This document shows positions 47,124 to 57,586 of a DNA stretch of 64,000 nt, piece after piece. The notes beneath the pieces were generated by a model that was not told the DNA's origin, did no database searches, and saw only the letters and a list, made by a program, of their open reading frames with translations. Source of the DNA: Aquilaria yunnanensis (lineage: Eukaryota > Streptophyta > Magnoliopsida > Malvales > Thymelaeaceae); contig CM077600.1 of the NCBI GenBank assembly GCA_039654915.1, forward strand, positions 35,828,992 to 35,892,991. Reading direction: 5' to 3'. How positions within the stretch are numbered: position 1 is the stretch's first letter; each line of letters starts with the position of its first letter. Both the position numbers and the translations under genes were made by a program.

Positions 47124-49958
47124 AAATAACAAAATTTTAGGTTCTCCTATTTTTTTAGCAACTAGTTCCTCATTCATACAAATTTTTCAAATATAGAATT
47201 ACCCATCTACCTGAATGACTATTATATATATAAAGACTCATATTATAACATAATTAAACTGTACTGTTAATTGCATCTTTCACTCAATGTATTACTGATC
47301 TATTAACTTTTTAACCAATTAAAATATATAATTCCCTTCAAATTATTATAGTTGCATTGTGACCCAAAATAAAAAATCCATAATGTTAGCTCAATTTTAT
47401 TTAATAATTTAAAAAATATGATTTTATTTATTTTATTTATTTTTTCCTTATGTTTTTGTAGGAAAAATGGGCAAAAATATTTTGTTGTAACAAGAGTCAA
47501 CTAAAGCTTATTATAACCATTTGAAAATATAAAAATAAATAAAATTTTATTTCATAAAGTCTGCAATGAGTATGCATAACAAGCATAGTGATGAAATTGT
47601 AAAAATAAATAGAAGTCAAGTAATCATGATAATTAAAGCAAAATGACAATAATTGTAATTAATTATATTTTTAAGTTAAAATAACTGAATATATCTCAAT
47701 AAATGATTTACATAATATTAAAATAAGAAAATTATATTTTTTAATACAAGCATTGAAAAATTATATACTTAAAAACATTCAATTAATATGCTTTTATCGA
47801 GTAAAGGTACAAAAAAATTATTATTTTTGTAAAATTTAACAATATGTAATACAAGTACATTTGATTATGCCTTACTTTGGCATTATGGTGTATGTGGAAA
47901 AATAATGGTCAAACATAGTAATTCAAATATAGTTATTAAATGTAGTTATTAACCATGCACAAATGTTGTTCAAAAAAAAGAATCATAATAAAAAGTCTGG
48001 CTAATTGCATTTTATCAGTGAAATGTCCAAATAGTATATGAAATAATAATAATAATAATAAATTATATTTATTAACACTGAGTTATCATCGGTAAAGTTA
48101 TTTCCTACTTACAAAATAATTATTTTATTAAAATAAAATGACTTGACATTTCCTACAGGTTTGCTGCTGCAACAAAAAAAAAATTATTAGTATGGATAAT
48201 ATTATAATATTAGTGTATGTTTTTGTTTCACTTTTCAAACGATGGTTCCAATTTCTAGTTTATTAAATGGAGAAATATAACTATGATGTCAAATAAATTT
48301 TCTAAAATGGTATTTGTTTTGATTGACTAAATGACATGTCCATGATTTGAATCTAAGCAAATGAAATTTTGAAGATTTTAACCATAATGCCAAACAAGGA
48401 TTATATGACTGCATTGCTATGTATCTGAATGTTGAATAAAAATGAAATTCAGTTCATGGCTTTGATTTATATCTATATATGTGCAATCATAGTGAAAATG
48501 ATTGCATGAGATGATATATATGTGTAGTTTTTTCTTTCATGTTGTTCATGTGTTATAGGCATGTTGTTCATGTGTTATAGGTATCAATATTTCACTCATA
48601 AATTAGACTTTAAATCTCCAAATAAATAATTAAAATTTAAATATATGAATTTTCATGTGTAAATAAAAAATCTAAATAAAAATTAACTTTATTTACGTTA
48701 ATTCAATTCCCATTTGTAGCCAAAAAATTTTTCACTTTAATACTTTTTAACCAAGAACTATGTCCATGGGACAAGTATGGAACTAGTTTAGTACCAATCT
48801 CATATATTATAATCGGATGATTTTGCTACAAACCAATATTCTGCTTTCGTATACTTGCCTGGCCTTTGAATCTGGAAACTTGTAATACGTATTAAAGATT
48901 GGTGTGTTAGTATCGAAAGAACAAACAATAGGAAAAAACTGAAAAGTTGAAAATTGGTTCGAGTTTTTACCTTTACAATCTTTTTTTGGGGGTAATTATG
49001 GGCATCTGTATAAGTATAAGAACAAAAACTACTTTATAGTTAAGGAAAAAAAAGTCCATGCCTATTTTTCCGTGGCGTAGAAGCTTATCGAATTAGTATA
49101 ATTAGCATTTTATGGGAAGTTTGGTAAAGACAGAACTTACCTCTACCTTTATATCTTAGGTCCTATCCATTTGGGCAAATGTTGTAGGATTACGTTTAGA
49201 ATTTTAAAGCCAAAGCTAAGCTAGGTTAAGAATAGAGCGTTGTATTTATATTACTGTGAGTTAGTCTTTGCTAAGAGTGTCTGATTATATGGTTGTTAAA
49301 TCTAATTAGGATTTGATACGTACAAATCCAAATTCTAAAAGTTGTTGGTGTTCGTTTTTTTGCAAACATGTTTCCCTTTTGTGACAATATTCTACACATG
49401 TGATGGTGATCATAATAGTTTAAAGTAATCTCATATATCTTAATCTTAGTTATTATAATTTTTTTTTAAAATATTTTAATTTTTCGTAGTTATCAATTTA
49501 AATATCTATAGAAATTAAATATATTTGAACGTTTCTTGATTAAATTATTATATGTTAATCACAATTAGTATCAGAACTAACTTATTAAATTATAAATATT
49601 TTACGGCCTCTTCGTAAAGACTATTTAGATACAAATTTATCTTGTTTTTTAATATTTTTGAATTTCTAATTTGTAACTTATTTGTTTATGGCAATATTAC
49701 CACATAAAATTATCTTATCATATTATTTTTTAAAAATTTTGAATATTTTATCATCTCTTATTTTTTAAACTTTGTGAATTTTTTAAGAATATGTGGACAA
49801 AGTTCAACCCTAAAAAATTGCAATTTGAAATTTTTAAAACTGTTTAATTATGGATATATCTTCTCAATAATTTGTGGTTTTTTTAATCTAAGAGATTTCT
49901 TTATAATAATTTGTTTTTTTTTTATAGAAAGTAGCATCACTTTAAATTAATGAGTTGA
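47124..49958. other. AT-rich intergenic DNA
   Basis: No gene is seen over 2.8 kb. The sequence is very AT-rich with short AAT microsatellites (for example about 48041-48062) and one small tandem duplication at 48538. Confidence 0.55.
48538..48581. repeat. 22-bp tandem duplication
   Basis: Two adjacent, essentially identical 22-base units reading CATGTTGTTCATGTGTTATA plus GG. Confidence 0.85.
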
Positions 49959-51440
49959 CTAGTTAAATGCTACAATGGCTGACAAGGTGAACGGTAGAGT
50001 ATCCACCCAAAGAACAAACTCCTCACATGAAATAGCTTTTTGCACAAGGAAATGAGTTGTATGATTTGCTTCCTTTGGCACGTGAAGGACTTGCCACTCC
50101 TTCATTATTGCCAATCTCGATCTGATGTGTTGGATGTAGCTAAACACCTAAAATCTTTGAGAATCGCCTCCACTACACCCTTTGCATCAAGCTTAACTAT
50201 GAGACAAGAGGCTTTGAATTACTTTGCCAACAAAATACCTTCTTTACATGCCATAGACTCCCCAAAAAAAGCATCCTGGATGCTCGTCTTCCGTGTAGCA
50301 ATAGTAGCCACCACTGCTTCTTTGTTGTCATGTATAATAGCTCTAATGCCTAGTGTCCCAGAATTGCTAATTGTAATATATGTGTTCAACTTTAATCAGT
50401 TAGAGGGGGGAGTCTTAAAAGTAGTTACCGGCCGGCTGGGCTTGAATGCTAATCAACTTAGAGCAACATAATTAAGCTCGCTTTGGCACTTCCAACTTAA
50501 GTATGAGATAGATAGATAATTGTGTCAAAGATCACTTGATTCCGGTTATGCTAGACCGTCAAATTTAAAATTACAAAGTTCTTCTATTCTTCATCTGAGG
50601 CCACATCTGCAATGCTAAGCAGCCATTCTTTCATTGAGCCACCCCCAATTTCAAAGACAAAGAAAAGCCGCCGGGCATCCCAACCCAAATCAACTTTAAA
50701 AAGTGGCAATCCCAGAATATATGAATGGCTATCTCCGTGGCCTGCTAACAGATGGGCCATACTGAGTCCATTGTAATTTTTCGGAACACAAGATTAACTT
50801 TAGTCAGCAACCATTTAGCAGCCTTCCTTCATATAAAAATTTTATATTTGCTTTGTTCCTCAAGCTTCCAAATCTTCTTCCAGAACTTAACCCAAATGCT
50901 CCTCCCCCCCCCCCCCCCCCCCCTCTCTCCCGAGGTCATTTCATAAAATTCATATACAAGTAGTAGCCACTCCAGATAAAGTAAATACCATCATTATTGT
51001 AATGCCAAACGATTAAGTCATTGATGGTGTCATGGGATAAGGGAATTTTCCTAATAAGCTTCACATCCTTCAAGTTAAAAATTTGTTAGATAAGAGGAAG
51101 GTCCCATGATTTTTGGATTTGAGTGCATCAAATGTGAAACTGTAGCCTCCTCAACTAGGCTTCTTGGTTGGGTAGGCAGCATGAATAAATCTCCCCCTAG
51201 AAGCCATTAGTCAACCCAAATTTTGATATGCTCCCCCATTCCGATTATCCATCAAGCTCTCATCATCAATACATCCCGTCCCGCCAAAATACTTTGCCAA
51301 GTGTACGATGAGTTGGATTTATCATGGGCATCCAAGAACAATAAAAATGGGAAACATTTTGCTTTAAAGATTTGAGAACACAAAGATGAAGGATTTGTGA
51401 GTAGTCTTTAGTCTTGATTCACAAGCATCGTCAAATTAAA
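49959..51440 (-). pseudogene. Degraded LINE 3' portion: post-RT region, zf-RVT and RNase H
   Basis: Reading on the minus strand from 51440 down, the order is: YTWQSILAGRDVL and IGMGEHIKIWVD (the region just after a plant LINE reverse transcriptase), then FWKKIWKLEEQSK and a decayed zf-RVT block at about 50900-50620. After it comes an RNase H (RVT_3) domain with IRAIIHDNKEAVVATIATR, KLDAKGVVEAIL and LHVPKEANHTTHFL at about 50420-49960. Several stops and frame changes interrupt it, and a 20-base C run sits within or next to the zf-RVT part. Orientation matches the fragment at 17500-17990. Confidence 0.75.
50904..50923 (+). repeat. C homopolymer, 20 bases, inside LINE remains
   Basis: A run of 20 C preceded by GCTCCT and followed by TCTCTCCC. 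It interrupts the degraded LINE coding sequence at its zf-RVT region. Confidence 0.88.
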
Positions 51441-52577
51441 TCGGAGAGATCTCGAAATCCCATATCAATTGATGTCACATGAGTCATCCAACCATAAAAA
51501 ATAAATGACAACTGAAGTCTTTGCCATCAATATATTTAAATTGATTAAATTAAATTAAATTTATTTTATTTTTGATTTTAATAGTTACAATTAAATAAAC
51601 AAAAAGGATAAAATGGTTGGGAGTAACTTAATTGGCAGTCGCTAAGGCAAGCAATTGAGCATTTAGTCGCTCCAAGCTCAGGATAGTACTCCATCCGAGA
51701 AACTAAGTTTTTCAGCTGCTAGCTTCGTCACGCTTCGGTTATGACTTTCATTTTTGCCACCGAAACCTTAATTACTACCTTAGTGGGAAAAATTACATTG
51801 ATTTTATTAATATCAAAATTAAATTGAACTATTTTAAATATATTGATAGTTAAATAAAATGAAATTTTTAATGAAATAGTTATTATAAATGTATTTAAAT
51901 ATTAGTATAACTCAAAATTTATGTATCTAGTAAAAATAATACTATGAATTAATAAATTAAATTAAATTTATTATTTTATGTAAATTTTATTTTTAGGAGA
52001 TGTTGAAACCAAATATAATAAAATAAATAAATATATTTTTTTATATAGAGTTAAGGGGATCATCTGTCTAAGTAGTGATAGTTCATGGGGTTATCTACCC
52101 ATGAATGCTAATGGTTGGATGACAAAGACTTCAGTTACCATTATTTCTATTTTCTAGCAGTTGAGTGAGTTATATGACATCACGTGACTAAGTTAGTGGG
52201 TCATTTGTCCGAGTGATGATAATTCAAGGAAATAGGAGATATTTAGGTCTTTCTTGTATAGGATTTAGTTGTAGAAAATGTGATTTTATTTTTTTATTTT
52301 TGGATAAGGATATTATCTCTTAATTATGAACTAATCTAAATTTAAATTTATATTATCTATCTTTAATATTTATTTTTTTGGGATAAGCAAAAAAATGCGG
52401 GTTGAAATTGCCACATATCATTATAATATTGTGTCTTGAAAAGTCCATTACATGTTAACTGCATAATCTACCTGTTATAGAAAAAGTTCACAATATCCTA
52501 TTCACAGTTGCCCCTTTACCTTGTACTCTTCCAAATCATACCTTCACAGTCTCGCTTGAATGGAAGTAAGTCCCCAC
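51441..52577. other. Intergenic DNA with an inverted repeat pair
   Basis: No gene is seen. The plus-strand text at about 52119-52142 (ACAAAGACTTCAGTTACCAT) is nearly the reverse complement of about 51507-51530 (ATGACAACTGAAGTCTTTGC). Related ATGGTTGGATGA text lies beside both. The pair brackets about 600 bases of AT-rich DNA and may mark a decayed DNA element. Confidence 0.4.
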
Positions 52578-53074
52578 TGTTGACACCCAATTTCGTCCGG
52601 CCATTAAAATAATTAAAAAAAAATTAATTAAAAAAAATGTATTATTATTATTATTGTTATTATTATTACTAAATTTTTTTAATTAGTTTAAAATACATTT
52701 TTTTTGTTTTGTTTTGTGAAGATTTGATATATGTGTGTATATGTGTATGTTTGAAAGAAAAAAGAAAACTCCATAAAAATGACAAAATTAAAAAGTTTGA
52801 GATAAGAATGACAAAATTGAGAAGTTTCGGGCAAAATTGACAAATTCTGAAAGTTCCAGGAGCTTTGGGCAATTTTTCGCGTCAATTTTGGGCCTAAACG
52901 GACGTTTCTGGCCCAAATTAACAGAAAACGACAAAATTGTCAAAATCAGAAGCTTCTGAAGCTTATCCAGAGCCTGAGAAACGTAAAGGACTGAAATTGT
53001 TATTTTACCAATTTAAAAGATAAGTTTGAAATTTTTTATTAATTTATCCATCAACAGTTCAGCCAAACTTCCTC

Positions 53075-53082
53075 TATAAATA
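53075..53082 (+). promoter_or_regulatory. TATA box of solo LTR 2
   Basis: TATAAATA in the same CTTCCTCTATAAATAG context as in solo LTR 1. Conservation between otherwise diverged copies supports it as the element's promoter. Confidence 0.65.
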
Positions 53083-53249
53083 GGCCTCCAAATTTAGTGC
53101 TGAACACAGAGAAAAAAATAGAAATCAAGCTTAGAGCTCCGTTTTAGAAAAAGGAAAATATTACACCCTTAGTCCCTGGACCTCTCCTTCTTTCTCCAGA
53201 AAATCAAAAACTTTCTTTTTGCCTGTTTAGACCACCTTCCTGCCTTCGT

Positions 53250-53460
53250 CGTTCACTTCCCGTTTCTCACTCGCGCCACGCCGTCCGCCGTCGTTCCTCT
53301 TCCTCCTTCCCTCTGGCGCGATCTCCTTCCTCCTCCTGCCGCCTCTGCCGTGCTCCCGCGTCGCCTCCGTCTCCCCCTCGCCCCTGGCCGCGCTGCCGCC
53401 CCGCCGCCAGCTGCCCCTCCTTCCCCCCCTCGCGCGCGTCTGTTTCTTTCGTTCCCAGAA
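53250..53460 (+). repeat. GC-rich block in the LTR 2 leader
   Basis: About 200 bases very rich in C and G (CCTCCTCCTGCCGCC type) lie in an LTR that is otherwise AT-rich. The equivalent place in solo LTR 1 (about 11955-11990) keeps only about 35 such bases, so most was lost there or gained here. The open frame at 53227-53466 minus is low-complexity and not a credible protein. Confidence 0.6.
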
Positions 53461-53859
53461 ATTCAAAATTGATTTCTAAGGTTAAAATTCCCTTTTACTC
53501 CTACATCTTTTCAATTTATTTCACTTTAGTCACTAAACTTTTATTTTGTTCTTGCAGAATTAATTACTAACTCTTTTAATTTTTACTTGTTTATTTATTT
53601 GTTTATTATTGTTATTATTACTAACCCTTCTTTTTATTGTTATTATTATAACTAACTTACTAACCTTATTATTATTATGACTAACCTTATTATTATTTAT
53701 TATTATAACTAACTTACTAACCTTATTATTATTATGACTAACCTTGTTATTATTATTATTATGACTAACCTACTAACCTTATTATTGTTACCTCAACTAA
53801 CTTACTAACTTTTATTTTTATTTTTATTAACATCTAACTTTACTAACTTTGCTAACTTT

Positions 53860-54140
53860 TATTATTGTTGTTAATAATTAATTTAATTAACTTGGCTAAC
53901 TTTTTATTATTGTTGTTAATTAATTAATTTAATTAACTTGACTAACTTTTTATTATTGTTGTTAATTAATTAATTTAATTAACTTGGCTAACTTTTTATT
54001 ATTGTTGTTAATTAATTAATTTAATTAACTTGGCTAACTTTTTATTATTGTTGTTAATTAATTAATTTAATTAACTTGACTAACTTTTTATTATTGTTGT
54101 TTAATAATTAATTTAATTAACTTTGCTAACATTTATTATT
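53860..54140 (+). repeat. 46-bp minisatellite inside solo LTR 2
   Basis: About six units with the same core as in solo LTR 1 (CTAACTTTTTATTATTGTTG followed by TTAATTAATTAATTTAATTA). Just upstream, 53580-53860 holds related shorter ACTAACCTTATTATTATTAT units. Confidence 0.85.
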
Positions 54141-54543
54141 ATTTATTTTTAAAGTGGATGGCCAAAAAGCCCCACTTTATTTTTATTAATTTTTCTTTAT
54201 ATAATTTATTTCATTTAATTCACCTTTACTAATAAATAAATAAGAACTAAAAAAGAAAATTCTTTTGTAATTAATTATTAAGGCTAATAAAAATTTAAAA
54301 GCCAATTATTTTTTTATTTTGGAATACATGTTTTTTTATTATTTCTTTAAAGATAACAAAGTTAACTTTTTATCCTTTTTGTTAAAACTAATAAACAAAC
54401 ATGATTAAATAATTCTAAAAAAAAACAAAAATCAATTTTTTTTTAAAATTTTCTAAAATAATGATATTTAAAATTTAAAATTCAAGAAAAATCCAATAAA
54501 ATTATAATTAAAATTAATAATTAATTAAATAATTAAAATTAAA

Positions 54544-54583
54544 TTCCATGACCAAATGATCCGCCAGGATCCATGGCTTGGAA
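54544..54583 (+). repeat. Three-helix palindromic repeat, version C (LTR 2)
   Basis: Outer TTCCA/TGGAA, middle CCA/TGG and inner GATCC/GGATC surround a GCCA loop, with the same spacers as the other copies. It combines the outer and inner helices of version A with the middle helix of version B. It lies in the segment missing from solo LTR 1. Confidence 0.8.
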
Positions 54584-55790
54584 ATATTATTTTTAAATAA
54601 AGTATATAAATAAATTTTTATTAAAAATAAAAAATTTGGACTAATATATTAATTATTTATTAAAATAATAAAATATAAATTTTTAGTTTTATTTATTAAT
54701 AAAAAGAATAAAAAGAGTAAAATTTTTGGGCTAATATTTTATTCAGTAATATTTTACTTATTTCTTTTAAAATAATGGAAAGATATAAATTTTTGTTTCC
54801 TTTATAAAAAATCTTAGCCAAATGATTTCAAAAATAAATAAAAAAAAGTAAATAAAAATTTAATTTCTCTTAAATATTTTTGGACTTATTAATTAGATGT
54901 ATTTTATTTTAGACTTATAAATTAAATAATCACTTTTTGATTAATTTTCAAACAAAAAATAAAATATATAAGCATCAAGACTTTACTTTTATTTTAAAAT
55001 ATTCATATTAATTTTTAGTTTCTTTATTAAATAATCACTTTTATCAAAAATAAATCAAATAATTACCAAAACTTTTCTTTTATGTTTAAAATATACATAT
55101 AATTTTTTAATTTCTTCATTAAATAAACACTTTTTGGTTAATCCTTTATTAAAATAAATTATATAAAAAACTTTTCTTTTATGTTCAAAATATATATACA
55201 AATCTTTGGTTTTCTTAATTAATTAATCATTTTTTTTTCTTAATCTTTTATCAAAAAGAAAACAAATAAATATTAAGACTCTTCTTTTATTTTTGAAATA
55301 TACATAAAAGTTTTTTTTTGAAGATCTTGATTAAATAATTTCTTTTTTTTGGTTTATCTTCTATTAAATAAAAAAAAAAGAATAAACATAACATAAAAAT
55401 GTAAATCTTTCCGTTATAAAACCTTGATTAATTTATTTTTTTGGAATGAACATAAAATAAATATCAGGATTTTTTTAACTCTTTAATTTCTTTAAAGTAA
55501 CTTTTTATTAAATAAAAATAAAAAATTACTTTTTAATTCTTTTATAAATTGAGTAATTATTTAAATAATAAATATCCTTCATTAAACAAGAAAAATCAAA
55601 AAAAAGGAAAGATAAGAAAAAGAAAAGAAAGAAAAGAAGAAAAATATAAGAAAAAAATAAACAAAATAAATTTTTAGATCATTAACAAAAAACCTAAAAT
55701 TTCATAAACAAAAGAATTACAAAATAATCATTAAACTAATAATTAATTCTATAATAAATAAGAATTAAATAATTAATTAACATTAAATAA

Positions 55791-55832
55791 TTTCCATATC
55801 CGGATAATCCGGCAGGATCTACGGTTTAGAAA
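55791..55832 (+). repeat. Three-helix palindromic repeat, version A (LTR 2)
   Basis: This is the counterpart of 13381-13422. It has two transitions, GATCC to AATCC in the inner arm and TGGAAA to TAGAAA in the outer arm, each breaking one pair. The changes look like post-insertion decay. Confidence 0.78.
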
Positions 55833-55927
55833 ATATCAAATTTTTTTAATTAAATAAATTAAATAAATACAAAAGATAAAAATCCATATTTTACGATATG
55901 GATTAAATTATTTAAAATATCATCAAC

Positions 55928-55967
55928 TTCCGTGTCCAAATGACTCGGCAGAGTCCATGGTTCGGAA
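55928..55967 (+). repeat. Three-helix palindromic repeat, version B (LTR 2)
   Basis: Identical in all 40 bases to the two version-B copies in solo LTR 1, although the flanking DNA has diverged. Confidence 0.82.
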
Positions 55968-56233
55968 ATATCAACTTAACTTAAAAAATCCACATTTCGA
56001 CTAATTTAGTTAAAATTTCTAGTTTGAAAATTAACTGAATTTTTTAAAGCAAAGTAAAACAAAATTAAAATCAACTAAGGTGCCAATTTTGGGCGCTATA
56101 ACAATATTGTTTTAGCGTAACCGTACTCCCGATCTCCGAACTTTCGCAGACCATATTTTAAGGTATCCAATCGACCTGAGCGAAAACCGATTGATGGTGA
56201 CTCCCAAAAAAGGCCGCACGTTGCCACACCCAC

Positions 56234-57343
56234 TACCCAATAAGCTAACATAACAAACAATTTAAATAATTTTGAATACAACAACAAAAGGTCATCATAA
56301 ACGAACGTGTGCATGCACATAAGCACTTGAAAAAACGAACGTGTAATTATAAAATATCATTTATTTTGGGATAAAAATTCGTGAAAAGTGTCACTAATTA
56401 TGAATTATTGTCCTATAATTAGTGAATCCTCATCTGTAATATTTCTTTTATGTTGTTAACCTTTTCAAAAGGTGCGTTGAGAAGAAAACGAAAACAAATA
56501 AGAAATTATCCCTTACTTATAGTTAATATTACATTATCTATTAGGGGTTTAAAAAAAAATACACTTTTTCAGTTTTTTTTTTTCAGGACAATGTAGAAAA
56601 GGGGGGGGGGGGGGGGGAATGCATTTTTTCAAGCCTAGGGGATATAATTGTAGTATAAAATCCAATGGGTTAACTGAGATTAACCCTTTCTCTTTTGTAT
56701 GTAAAAATAGTCGACTATGGTTACATTCCTTCAAACTAAAGTTAAAAATACTTATTAACTCTTATTTTTATTTTTTTTTATTTTAACCTAAAACTAACAC
56801 CTTTTGAAACTTGATATTGCATTTACCTAATAATCATTTATATCATATTTTAAATGTGATTTTTGACCTTCTTAAAATATAGGATTTTAATTTGCATACA
56901 ACTTGAGAAAAAAATAGTTATATATAAAATAATTATTAATAATCATTTATTAACAAGATCTTGTCAAATGTAACCTAAAAATCATATGGGATGACTCTAC
57001 AAATAGAATAAGAGACGCAGATAAGCTATGTAGTATGAAAGTAGTACTCCCTCCCCATCCCAATTTGATTTGATTGCAACATATTTTTAAATCAAAACGG
57101 ATGCTACAGTTTCAAAAATAAAAATATTTTTTAATAAATGAAATTCATTGTACAAACTACTCAAGAGCAAGAGATAGAATCTTTAACAACCAAGCCAGAA
57201 AAACAAGCCAGTCGACAACTCCTCCTGCCACTCACATCTATCAGCTATAGATATGTCAAACTTAGCTAGTTAATTTTACGCCACTTTCTTATCTTTTAGA
57301 ATTTATGTAAAAACTTATTGAAGACACATTTGATAAAAAGAAA
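56234..57343. other. AT-rich intergenic DNA
   Basis: No gene is seen. A 17-base G run lies at 56601. TACTCCCTCCCCATCCCAAT at about 57044 resembles one end of a Stowaway-type element; no matching right end was found. Confidence 0.45.
56601..56617 (+). repeat. G homopolymer, 17 bases
   Basis: A run of 17 G following GTAGAAAA in AT-rich DNA. Confidence 0.88.
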
Positions 57344-57586
57344 TACTTCATTTGTTTCAAGTTTTTTACACCATTTCAAATTTTTTTTATTTAAATTTGA
57401 CTTAAATTTATTAATATTAATAGTTGTTAGAAATTTTTTAAAAAATTTATAATTAGAAATTACAAGAATTATAATTTTTAAATATATATTTTTAAAAAAT
57501 TTTAGTAAATATTAAAATGAATAAAATTTTAGTCAAACTTAATCAAAAAATTGAAATGGTGCAAAAAAACTTTCTCAAACTTTGTA
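57344..57586. mobile_element. Stowaway-like MITE, about 240 bp
   Basis: The left end reads TACTTCATTTGTTTCAAGTT and the reverse complement of the right end reads TACAAAGTTTGAGAAAGTTT. Inward of these, TTTTACACCATTTCAAA matches TTTTGCACCATTTCAAT. TA at both borders is the Stowaway target site. The interior is AT-rich and non-coding, as expected. Confidence 0.7.

Larger units (their letters stand above)
52578..56228 (+). mobile_element. Solo LTR, same family as 11287-13868, copy 2
   Basis: The 3651-bp sequence starts TGTTGACACCCAATTTCG and ends GCCACA, with a perfect 5-bp duplication CCCAC on both sides (52573-52577 and 56229-56233). No internal retroelement region adjoins it. It is about 1.07 kb longer than copy 1: it has an extra GC-rich block at about 53250-53460 and about 1 kb of AT-rich sequence between about 54360 and 55570, while its minisatellite is shorter. 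Three palindromic repeats occur at 54544, 55791 and 55928. Classification as Ty3/gypsy is inferred, as for copy 1. Confidence 0.9.

Noticed and set aside
53227..53466. Arg/Glu-rich 79-codon frame on the minus strand
   Set aside because: Low-complexity translation of a GC-rich block in an LTR.
11287..56228. One giant retrotransposon bounded by the two similar LTRs
   Set aside because: Each LTR has its own perfect 5-bp target duplication, and the DNA between holds host genes and unrelated elements.
57044..57110. Second complete Stowaway element near 57044
   Set aside because: Only one terminus-like sequence (TACTCCCTCCCC) is visible; no matching partner end was found.
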